Origin: Synchiropus splendidus
Lineage: Eukaryota > Chordata > Actinopteri > Syngnathiformes > Callionymidae
Length of the DNA stretch: 64,000 nucleotides
NCBI RefSeq assembly: GCF_027744825.2
Contig: NC_071339.1
Span: 28,791,289-28,855,288 of the forward strand
Direction of reading: 5' to 3'
In this document: positions 1 through 11,280 of the stretch, piece by piece
Numbering within the stretch: position 1 is the first letter of the stretch
Layout: each line of letters starts with the position of its first letter
Notes under the pieces: model-generated
Told to the model about the DNA's origin: nothing
Seen by the model: the letters and a program-made list of their open reading frames with translations, nothing else
Databases searched by the model: none
Position numbers and translations under genes: made by a program

Positions 1-3000
1 CCCTTTCTGCTATAGTGGGAGGTTAAAATTTCATGTTCTGAAGCTTCCCTGAAAAGTTATGGCACAATGCGTAAAAACGCTTTTCAGCCTGAGATAAGGT
101 GGGTTTCGGAACGCCAAACATAAAAGTGTTGATAACTTTGGAAAAACACTTCAGACAGTTTAGATTTGATGTGCAACTACTAGAAAGACCCTTTCTGCTA
201 TAGTGGGAGCTTAAAATTTCATGTTCTGAAGCTTTCCTGAAAAGTTATGGCACAATGCACAAAAACGCTTTTCAGCCTGAGATAAGGTGGGTTTCGGAAC
301 GCCAAACATAAAAGTGTTGATAACTTTTGAAAAACACTTCAGACAGCTTAGATTTGATGTGCTACTACTAGAAAGACCCTTTCTGCTATAGTGGGAGGTT
401 AAAATTTCATGTTCTGAAGCTTCCCTGAAAAGTTATGGCACAATGCACAAAAACGCTTTTCAGCCTGAGATAAGGTGGGTTTCGGAACGCCAAACATAAA
501 AGTGTTGATAACTTTGGAAAAACACTTCAGACAGTTTAGATTTGATGTGCAACTACTAGAAAGACCCTTTCTGCTATAGTGGGAGGTTAAAATTTCATGT
601 TCTGAAGCTTCCCTGAAAAGTTATGGCACAATGCACAAAAACGCTTTTCAGCCTGAGATAAGGTGGGTTTCGGAACGCCAAACATAAAAGTGTTAATAAC
701 TTTGGAAAAACACTTCAGACAGTTTAGATTTGATGTGCAACTACTAGAAAGACCCTTTCTGCTATAGTGGGAGGTTAAAATTTCATGTTCTGAAGCTTCC
801 CTGAAAAGTTATGGCACAATGCACAAAAACGCTTTTCAGCCTGAGATAAGGTGGGTTTCGGAACGCCAAACATAAAAGTGTTGATAACTTTCGAAAAACA
901 CTTCAGAGAGCTTAGATTTGATGTGCACCTACTAGAAAGACCCTTTCTGCTATAGTGGGAGGTTAAAATTTCATGTTCTGAAGCTTCCCTGAAAAGTTAT
1001 GGCACAATGCACAAAAACGCTTTTCAGCCTGAGATAAGGTGGGTTTCGGAACGCCAAACATAAAAGTGTTGATAACTTTGGAAAAACACTTCAGACAGCT
1101 TAAATTTGATGTGCACCTACTAGAAAGACCCTTTCTGCTATAGTGGGAGGTTAAAATTTCATGTTCTGAAGCTTCCCTGAAAAGTTATGGCACAATGCGT
1201 AAAAACGCTTTTCAGCCTGAGATAAGGTGGGTTTCGGAACGCCAAACATAAAAGTGTTGATAACTTTGGAAAAACACTTCAGACAGTTTAGATTTGATGT
1301 GCAACTACTAGAAAGACCCTTTCTGCTATAGTGGGAGGTTAAAATTTCATGTTCTGAAGCTTTCCTGAAAAGTTATGGCACAATGCACAAAAACGCTTTT
1401 CAGCCTGAGATAAGGTGGGTTTCGGAACGCCAAACATAAAAGTGTTGATAACTTTTGAAAAACACTTCAGACAGCTTAGATTTGATGTGCAACTACTCGA
1501 AAGACCCTTTCTGCTATAGTGGGAGGTTAAAATTTCATGTTCTGAAGCTTCCCTGAACAGTTATGGCACAATGCACAAAAACGCTTTTCAGCCTGAGATA
1601 AGGTGGGTTTCGGAACGCCAAACATAAAAGTGTTGATAACTTTGGAAAAACACTTCAGACAGTTTAGATTTGATGTGCAACTACTAGAAAGACCCTTTCT
1701 GCTATAGTGGGAGGTTAAAATTCCATGTTCTGAAGCTTCCCTGAAAAGTTATGGCACAATGCACAAAAACGCTTTTCAGCCTGAGATAAGGTGGGTTTCG
1801 GAACGCCAAACATAAAAGTGTTGATAACTTTCGAAAAACACTTCAGAGAGCTTAGATTTGATGTGCACCTACTAGAAAGACCCTTTCTGCTATAGTGGGA
1901 GGTTAAAATTTCATGTTCTGAAGCTTCCCTGATAAGTTATGGCACAATGCGTAAAAACGCTTTTCAGCCTGAGATAAGGTGGGTTTCGGAACGCCAAACA
2001 TAAAAGTGTTGATAACTTTGGAAAAACACTTCAGACAGTTTAGATTTGATGTGCAACTACTAGAAAGACCCTTTCTGCTATAGTGGGAGGTTAAAATTTC
2101 ATGTTCTGAGGCTTTCCTGAAAAGTTATGGCACAATGCAAAAAAACGCTTTTCAGCCTGAGATAAGGTGGGTTTCGGAACGCCAAACATAAAAGTGTTGA
2201 TAACTTTCGAAAAACACTTCAGAGAGCTTAGATTTGATGTGCACCTACTAGAAAGACCCTTTCTACTATAGTGGGAGGTTAAAATTTCATGTTCTGAAGC
2301 TTTCCTGAAAAGTTATGGCACAATGCACAAAAACGCTTTTCAGCCTGAGATAAGGTGGGTTTCGGAACGCCAAACATAAAAGTGTTGATAACTTTCGAAA
2401 AACACTTCAGAGAGCTTAGATTTGATGTGCACCTACTAGAAAGACCCTTTCTGCTATAGTGGGAGGTTAAAATTTCATGTTCTGAAGCTTCCCTGAAAAG
2501 TTATGGCACAATGCGTAAAAACGCTTTTCAGCCTGAGATAAGGTGGGTTTCGGAACGCCAAACATAAAAGTGTTGATAACTTTGGAAAAACACTTCAGAC
2601 AGTTTAGATTTGATGTGCAACTACTAGAAAGACCCTTTCTGCTATAGTGGGAGCTTAAAATTTCATGTTCTGAAGCTTTCCTGAAAAGTTATGGCACAAT
2701 GCACAAAAACGCTTTTCAGCCTGAGATAAGGTGGGTTTCGGAACGCCAAACATAAAAGTGTTGATAACTTTTGAAAAACACTTCAGACAGCTTAGATTTG
2801 ATGTGCTACTACTAGAAAGACCCTTTCTGCTATAGTGGGAGGTTAAAATTTCATGTTCTGAAGCTTCCCTGAAAAGTTATGGCACAATGCACAAAAACGC
2901 TTTTCAGCCTGAGATAAGGTGGGTTTCGGAACGCCAAACATAAAAGTGTTGATAACTTTGGAAAAACACTTCAGACAGTTTAGATTTGATGTGCAACTAC

Positions 3001-3760
3001 TAGAAAGACCCTTTCTGCTATAGTGGGAGGTTAAAATTTCATGTTCTGAAGCTTCCCTGAAAAGTTATGGCACAATGCACAAAAACGCTTTTCAGCCTGA
3101 GATAAGGTGGGTTTCGGAACGCCAAACATAAAAGTGTTAATAACTTTGGAAAAACACTTCAGACAGTTTAGATTTGATGTGCAACTACTAGAAAGACCCT
3201 TTCTGCTATAGTGGGAGGTTAAAATTTCATGTTCTGAAGCTTCCCTGAAAAGTTATGGCACAATGCACAAAAACGCTTTTCAGCCTGAGATAAGGTGGGT
3301 TTCGGAACGCCAAACATAAAAGTGTTGATAACTTTCGAAAAACACTTCAGAGAGCTTAGATTTGATGTGCACCTACTAGAAAGACCCTTTCTGCTATAGT
3401 GGGAGGTTAAAATTTCATGTTCTGAAGCTTCCCTGAAAAGTTATGGCACAATGCACAAAAACGCTTTTCAGCCTGAGATAAGGTGGGTTTCGGAACGCCA
3501 AACATAAAAGTGTTGATAACTTTCGAAAAACACTTCAGACAGCTTAGATTTGATGTGCACCTACTAGAAAGACCCTTTCTGCTATAGTGGGAGGTTAAAA
3601 TTTCATGTTCTGAAGCTTCCCTGAAAAGTTATGGCACAATGCGTAAAAACGCTTTTCAGCCTGAGATAAGGTGGGTTTCGGAACGCCAAACATAAAAGTG
3701 TTGATAACTTTCGAAAAACACTTCAGAGAGCTTAGATTTGATGTGCACCGACTAGAAAGA
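1..3760. repeat. P-Q-R-S-T pentamer region with a 13-monomer duplication
   Basis: Monomers 1-5 (1-940) read P, Q, R, S, T, and monomers 14-18 (2445-3384) read the same. The two Q copies share two rare changes: gagc in place of gagg at 210 and 2654, and gctactac in place of gcaactac near 361 and 2805. Both pairs are exactly 2444 bp apart (13 x 188), so one stretch was copied 13 monomers away. Between them, 1129-1880 reads P, Q, R, T (S lost), and 1881-2444 reads P followed by two T-like copies. The monomer at 3573 has a P front (GT71) and a T back (C140, G156, C176). Confidence 0.85.
377..564. repeat. Representative monomer (R subtype) with internal landmarks
   Basis: This copy is close to the array-wide common sequence and is used here as reference. 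Subtype-diagnostic positions are 47 (C here), 71-72 (AC), 131 (G), 140 (G), 156 (C), 159 (T) and 175-176 (AA). CpG sites in it are at 78-79, 107-108 and 112-113. GT71 monomers add a CpG at 70-71 and C140 monomers add one at 140-141. Positions 124-130 and 145-151 form a 7-bp inverted repeat with a 14-base spacer. Positions 73-130 rarely carry variants shared between copies. All reading frames are broken in the tandem context, because 188 is not a multiple of three and an in-frame stop (tag) lies at 13-15. Confidence 0.9.
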
Positions 3761-6392
3761 CCCTTTCTGCTATAGTGGGAGGTTAAAATTTCATGTTCTG
3801 AAGCTTCCCTGATAAGTTATGGCACAATGCGTAAAAACGCTTTTCAGCCTGAGATAAGGTGGGTTTCGGAACGCCAAACATAAAAGTGTTGATAACTTTG
3901 GAAAAACACTTCAGACAGTTTAGATTTGATGTGCACCTACTAGAAAGACCCTTTCTACTATAGTGGGAGGTTAAAATTTCATGTTCTGAAGCTTTCCTGA
4001 AAAGTTATGGCACAATGCACAAAAACGCTTTTCAGCCTGAGATAAGGTGGGTTTCGGAACGCCAAACATAAAAGTGTTGATAACTTTCGAAAAACACTTC
4101 AGAGAGCTTAGATTTGATGTGCACCTACTAGAAAGACCCTTTCTGCTATAGTGGGAGGTTAAAATTTCATGTTCTGAAGCTTCCCTGAAAAGTTATGGCA
4201 CAATGCGTAAAAACGCTTTTCAGCCTGAGATAAGGTGGGTTTCGGAACGCCAAACATAAAAGTGTTGATAACTTTTGAAAAACACTTCAGACAGCTTAGA
4301 TTTGATGTGCAACTACTAGAAAGACCCTTTCTGCTATAGAGGGAGGTTAAAATTTCATGTTCTGAAGCTTCCCTGAAAAGTTATGGCACAATGCACAAAA
4401 ACGCTTTTCAGCCTGAGATAAGGTGGGTTTCGGAACGCCAAACATAAAAGTGTTGATAACTTTGGAAAAACACTTCAGACAGTTTAGATTTGATGTGCAA
4501 CTACTAGAAAGACCCTTTCTGCTATAGTGGGAGGTTAAAATTTCATGTTCTGAAGCTTCCCTGAAAAGTTATGGCACAATGCACAAAAACGCTTTTCAGC
4601 CTGAGATAAGGTGGGTTTCGGAACGCCAAACATAAAAGTGTTAATAACTTTGGAAAAACACTTCAGACAGTTTAGATTTGATGTGCAACTACTAGAAAGA
4701 CCCTTTCTGCTATAGTGGGAGGTTAAAATTTCATGTTCTGAAGCTTCCCTGAAAAGTTATGGCACAATGCACAAAAACGCTTTTCAGCCTGAGATAAGGT
4801 GGGTTTCGGAACGCCAAACATAAAAGTGTTGATAACTTTCGAAAAACACTTCAGAGAGCTTAGATTCGATGTGCACCTACTAGAAAGACCCTTTCTGCTA
4901 TAGTGGGAGGTTAAAATTTCATGTTCTGAAGCTTCCCTGAAAAGTTATGGCACAATGCACAAAAACGCTTTTCAGCCTGAGATAAGGTGGGTTTCGGAAC
5001 GCCAAACATAAAAGTGTTGATAACTTTCGAAAAACACTTCAGACAGCTTAGATTTGATGTGCACCTACTAGAAAGACCCTTTCTGCTATAGTGGGAGGTT
5101 AAAATTTCATGTTCTGAAGCTTCCCTGATAAGTTATGGCACAATGCGTAAAAACGCTTTTCAGCCTGAGATAAGGTGGGTTTCGGAACGCCAAACATAAA
5201 AGTGTTGATAACTTTGGAAAAACACTTCAGACAGTTTAGATTTGATGTGCACCTACTAGAAAGACCCTTTCTACTATAGTGGGAGGTTAAAATTTCATGT
5301 TCTGAAGCTTTCCTGAAAAGTTATGGCACAATGCACAAAAACGCTTTTCAGCCTGAGATAAGGTGGGTTTCGGAACGCCAAACATAAAAGTGTTGATAAC
5401 TTTCGAAAAACACTTCAGAGAGCTTAGATTTGATGTGCACCTACTAGAAAGACCCTTTCTGCTATAGTGGGAGGTTAAAATTTCATGTTCTGAAGCTTCC
5501 CTGAAAAGTTATGGCACAATGCGTAAAAACGCTTTTCAGCCTGAGATAAGGTGGGTTTCGGAACGCCAAACATAAAAGTGTTGATAACTTTTGAAAAACA
5601 CTTCAGACAGCTTAGATTTGATGTGCAACTACTAGAAAGACCCTTTCTGCTATAGAGGGAGGTTAAAATTTCATGTTCTGAAGCTTCCCTGAAAAGTTAT
5701 GGCACAATGCACAAAAACGCTTTTCAGCCTGAGATAAGGTGGGTTTCGGAACGCCAAACATAAAAGTGTTGATAACTTTGGAAAAACACTTCAGACAGTT
5801 TAGATTTGATGTGCAACTACTAGAAAGACCCTTTCTGCTATAGTGGGAGGTTAAAATTTCATGTTCTGAAGCTTCCCTGAAAAGTTATGGCACAATGCAC
5901 AAAAACGCTTTTCAGCCTGAGATAAGGTGGGTTTCGGAACGCCAAACATAAAAGTGTTAATAACTTTGGAAAAACACTTCAGACAGTTTAGATTTGATGT
6001 GCAACTACTAGAAAGACCCTTTCTGCTATAGTGGGAGGTTAAAATTTCATGTTCTGAAGCTTCCCTGAAAAGTTATGGCACAATGCACAAAAACGCTTTT
6101 CAGCCTGAGATAAGGTGGGTTTCGGAACGCCAAACATAAAAGTGTTGATAACTTTCGAAAAACACTTCAGAGAGCTTAGATTCGATGTGCACCTACTAGA
6201 AAGACCCTTTCTGCTATAGTGGGAGGTTAAAATTTCATGTTCTGAAGCTTCCCTGAAAAGTTATGGCACAATGCACAAAAACGCTTTTCAGCCTGAGATA
6301 AGGTGGGTTTCGGAACGCCAAACATAAAAGTGTTGATAACTTTCGAAAAACACTTCAGACAGCTTAGATTTGATGTGCACCTACTAGAAAGA
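3761..6392. repeat. Tandem duplication of a 7-monomer unit (2 x 1316 bp)
   Basis: Copy 1 is 3761-5076 and copy 2 is 5077-6392. Shared rare changes lie exactly 1316 bp apart: tatagaggg (4340 and 5656), gattcgat (4867 and 6183), gataagtt near the start of each copy, and ctactatag in the second monomer. Subtype order in both is P-like (C176), T (T47), P/Q hybrid, R, S, T, C-type. The breakpoints are approximate to within a monomer, since monomers are nearly identical. Confidence 0.9.
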
Positions 6393-7896
6393 CCCTTTCT
6401 GCTATAGTGGGAGGTTAAAATTTCATGTTCTGAAGCTTCCCTGAAAAGTTATGGCACAATGCGTAAAAACGCTTTTCAGCCTGAGATAAGGTGGGTTTCG
6501 GAACGCCAAATATAAAAGTGTTGATAACTTTGGAAAAACACTTCAGACAGTTTAGATTTGATGTGCAACTACTAGAAAGACCCTTTCTGCTATAGTGGGA
6601 GGTTAAAATTTCATGTTCTGAAGCTTCCCTGAAAAGTTATGGCACAATGCACAAAAACGCTTTTCAGCCTGAGATAAGGTGGGTTTCGGAACGCCAAACA
6701 TAAAAGTGTTGATAACTTTCGAAAAACACTTCAGACAGCTTAGATTTGATGTGCACCTACTAGAAAGACCCTTTCTGCTATAGTGGGAGGTTAAAATTTC
6801 ATGTTCTGAAGCTTCCCTGAAAAGTTATGGCACAATGCATAAAAACGCTTTTCAGCCTGAGATAAGGTGGGTTTCGGAACGCCAAACATAAAAGTGTTAA
6901 TAACTTTGGAAAAACACTTCAGACAGTTTAGATTTGATGTGCAACTACTAGAAAGACCCTTTCTGCTATAGTGGGAGGTTAAAATTTCATGTTCTGAAGC
7001 TTCCCTGAAAAGTTATGGCACAATGCACAAAAACGCTTTTCAGCCTGAGATAAGGTGGGTTTCGGAACGCCAAACATAAAAGTGTTAATAACTTTGGAAA
7101 AACACTTCAGACAGTTTAGATTTGATGTGCAACTACTAGAAAGACCCTTTCTGCTATAGTGGGAGGTTAAAATTTCATGTTCTGAAGCTTTCCTGAAAAG
7201 TTATGGCACAATGCAAAAAAACGCTTTTCAGCCTGAGATAAGGTGGGTTTCGGAACGCCAAACATAAAAGTGTTGATAACTTTCGAAAAACACTTCAGAG
7301 AGCTTAGATTTGATGTGCACCTACTAGAAAGACCCTTTCTGCTATAGTGGGAGGTTAAAATTTCATGTTCTGAAGCTTTCCTGAAAAGTTATGGCACAAT
7401 GCACAAAAACGCTTTTCAGCCTGAGATAAGGCGGGTTTCGGAACGCCAAACATAAAAGTGTTGATAACTTTTGAAAAACACTTCAGACAGCTTAGATTTG
7501 ATGTGCAACTACTAGAAAGACCCTTTCTGCTATAGTGGGAGGTTAAAATTTCATGTTCTGAAGCTTCCCTGAAAAGTTATGGCACAATGCACAAAAACGC
7601 TTTTCAGCCTGAGATAAGGTGGGTTTCGGAACGCCAAACATAAAAGTGTTGATAACTTTGGAAAAACACTTCAGACAGTTTAGATTTGATGTGCAACTAC
7701 TAGAAAGACCCTTTCTGCTATAGTGGGAGGTTAAAATTTCATGTTCTGAAGCTTCCCTGAAAAGTTATGGCACAATGCACAAAAACGCTTTTCAGCCTGA
7801 GATAAGGTGGGTTTCGGAACGCCAAACATCAAAGTGTTAATAACTTTGGAAAAACACTTCAGACAGTTTAGATTTGATGTGCAACTACTAGAAAGA
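6393..7896. repeat. Mixed-order satellite monomers
   Basis: Eight monomers in the order P, C-type, S-like with gcat at 71-72, S, T (gcaaaaaa), Q, R, S, with no clean multimer repetition. Private changes include caaatataaa in the first copy, aggcggg near 7431 and caaacatcaaa near 7830. Confidence 0.8.
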
Positions 7897-10800
7897 CCCT
7901 TTCTGCTATAGTGGGAGGTTAAAATTTCATGTTCTGAAGCTTCCCTGAAAAGTTATGGCACAATGCACAAAAACGCTTTTCAGCCTGAGATAAGGTGGGT
8001 TTCGGAACGCCAAACATAAAAGTGTTGATATCTTTCGAAAAACACTTCAGACAGCTTAGATTTGATGTGCACCTACTAGAAAGACCCTTTCTGCTATAGT
8101 GGGAGGTTAAAATTTCATGTTCTGAAGCTTCCCTGAAAGGTTATGGCACAATGCGTAAAAACGCTTTTCAGCCTGAGATAAGGTGGGTTTCGGAACGCCA
8201 AACATAAAAGTGTTGATAACTTTGGAAAAACACTTCAGACAGTTTAGATTTGATGTGCAACTACTAGAAAGACCCTTTCTGCTATAGTGGGAGGTTAAAA
8301 TTTCATGTTCTGAAGCTTCCCTGAAAAGTTATGGCACAATGCACAAAAACGCTTTTCAGCCTGAGATAAGGTGGGTTTCGGAACGCCAAACATAAAAGTG
8401 TTAATAACTTTGGAAAAACACTTCAGACAGTTTAGATTTGATGTGCAACTACTAGAAAGACCCTTTCTGCTATAGTGGGAGGTTAAAATTTCATGTTCTG
8501 AAGCTTCCCTGAAAAGTTATGGCACAATGCACAAAAACGCTTTTCAGCCTGAGATAAGGTGGGTTTCGGAACGCCAAACATAAAAGTGTTGATAACTTTG
8601 GAAAAACACTTCAGACAGCTTAGATTTGATGTGCACCTACTAGAAAGACCCTTTCTGCTATAGTGGGAGGTTAAAATTTCATGTTCTGAAGCTTCCCTGA
8701 AAAGTTATGGCACAATGCGTAAAAACGCTTTTCAGCCTGAGATAAGGTGGGTTTCGGAACGCCAAACATAAAAGTGTTGATAACTTTCGAAAAACACTTC
8801 AGACAGTTTAGATTTGATGTGCAACTACTAGAAAGACCCTTTCTGCTATAGTGGGAGGTTAAAATTTCATGTTCTGAAGCTTCCCTGAAAAGTTATGGCA
8901 CAATGCACAAAAACGCTTTTCAGCCTGAGATAAGGTGGGTTTCGGAACGCCAAACATAAAAGTGTTAATAACTTTGGAAAAACACTTCAGACAGTTTAGA
9001 TTTGATGTGCAACTACTAGAAAGACCCTTTCTGCTATAGTGGGAGGTTAAAATTTCATGTTCTGAAGCTTTCCTGAAAAGTTATGGCACAATGCACAAAA
9101 ACGCTTTTCAGCCTGAGATAAGGTGGGTTTCGGAACGCCAAACATAAAAGTGTTGATAACTTTCGAAAAACACTTCAGAGAGCTTAGATTTGATGTGCAC
9201 CTACTAGAAAGACCCTTTCTGCTATAGTGGGAGGTTAAAATTTCATGTTCTGAAGCTTCCCTGAAAAGTTATGGCACAATGCGTAAAAACGCTTTTCAGC
9301 CTGAGATAAGGTGGGTTTCGGAACGCCAAACATAAAAGTGTTGATAACTTTGGAAAAACACTTCAGACAGTTTAGATTTGATGTGCAACTACTAGAAAGA
9401 CCCTTTCTGCTATAGTGGGAGGTTAAAATTTCATGTTCTGAAGCTTTCCTGAAAAGTTATGGCACAATGCACAAAAACGCTTTTCAGCCTGAGATAAGGT
9501 GGGTTTCGGAACGCCAAACATAAAAGTGTTGATAACTTTGGAAAAACACTTCAGACAGCTTAGATTTGATGTGCAACTACTAGAAAGACCCTTTCTGCTA
9601 TAGTGGGAGGTTAAAATTTCATGTTCTGAAGCTTCCCTGAAAAGTTATGGCACAATGCACAAAAACGCTTTTCAGCCTGAGATAAGGTGGGTTTCGGAAC
9701 GCCAAACATAAAAGTGTTGATATCTTTCGAAAAACACTTCAGACAGCTTAGATTTGATGTGCACCTACTAGAAAGACCCTTTCTGCTATAGTGGGAGGTT
9801 AAAATTTCATGTTCTGAAGCTTCCCTGAAAGGTTATGGCACAATGCGTAAAAACGCTTTTCAGCCTGAGATAAGGTGGGTTTCGGAACGCCAAACATAAA
9901 AGTGTTGATAACTTTGGAAAAACACTTCAGACAGTTTAGATTTGATGTGCAACTACTAGAAAGACCCTTTCTGCTATAGTGGGAGGTTAAAATTTCATGT
10001 TCTGAAGCTTCCCTGAAAAGTTATGGCACAATGCACAAAAACGCTTTTCAGCCTGAGATAAGGTGGGTTTCGGAACGCCAAACATAAAAGTGTTAATAAC
10101 TTTGGAAAAACACTTCAGACAGTTTAGATTTGATGTGCAACTACTAGAAAGACCCTTTCTGCTATAGTGGGAGGTTAAAATTTCATGTTCTGAAGCTTCC
10201 CTGAAAAGTTATGGCACAATGCACAAAAACGCTTTTCAGCCTGAGATAAGGTGGGTTTCGGAACGCCAAACATAAAAGTGTTGATAACTTTGGAAAAACA
10301 CTTCAGACAGCTTAGATTTGATGTGCACCTACTAGAAAGACCCTTTCTGCTATAGTGGGAGGTTAAAATTTCATGTTCTGAAGCTTCCCTGAAAAGTTAT
10401 GGCACAATGCGTAAAAACGCTTTTCAGCCTGAGATAAGGTGGGTTTCGGAACGCCAAACATAAAAGTGTTGATAACTTTCGAAAAACACTTCAGACAGTT
10501 TAGATTTGATGTGCAACTACTAGAAAGACCCTTTCTGCTATAGTGGGAAGTTAAAATTTCATGTTCTGAAGCTTCCCTGAAAAGTTATGGCACAATGCAC
10601 AAAAACGCTTTTCAGCCTGAGATAAGGTGGGTTTCGGAACGCCAAACATAAAAGTGTTAATAACTTTGGAAAAACACTTCAGACAGTTTAGATTTGATGT
10701 GCAACTACTAGAAAGACCCTTTCTGCTATAGTGGGAGGTTAAAATTTCATGTTCTGAAGCTTTCCTGAAAAGTTATGGCACAATGCACAAAAACGCTTTT

Positions 10801-11280
10801 CAGCCTGAGATAAGGTGGGTTTCGGAACGCCAAACATAAAAGTGTTGATAACTTTCGAAAAACACTTCAGAGAGCTTAGATTTGATGTGCAGCTACTAGA
10901 AAGACCCTTTCTGCTATAGTGGGAGGTTAAAATTTCATGTTCTGAAGCTTCCCTGAAAAGTTATGGCACAATGCGTAAAAACGCTTTTCAGCCTGAGATA
11001 AGGTGGGTTTCGGAACGCCAAACATAAAAGTGTTGATAACTTTGGAAAAACACTTCAGACAGTTTAGATTTGATGTGCAACTACTAGAAAGACCCTTTCT
11101 GCTATAGTGGGAGGTTAAAATTTCATGTTCTGAAGCTTTCCTGAAAAGTTATGGCACAATGCACAAAAACGCTTTTCAGCCTGAGATAAGGTGGGTTTCG
11201 GAACGCCAAACATAAAAGTGTTGATAACTTTGGAAAAACACTTCAGACAGCTTAGATTTGATGTGCAACTACTAGAAAGA
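7897..11280. repeat. Tandem duplication of a 9-monomer unit (2 x 1692 bp)
   Basis: Copy 1 is 7897-9588 and copy 2 is 9589-11280. The rare changes gatatcttt (8031 and 9723) and gaaaggtt (near 8140 and 9832) recur exactly 1692 bp apart. The nine subtypes match one for one: C-type, P, S, R-like with C159/C176, P-front hybrid with C140, S, T, P, R-like with T47. Differences between the copies are few, for example gggaagtt near 10549 and gcagctac near 10890, so the event is recent relative to monomer divergence. Confidence 0.9.
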
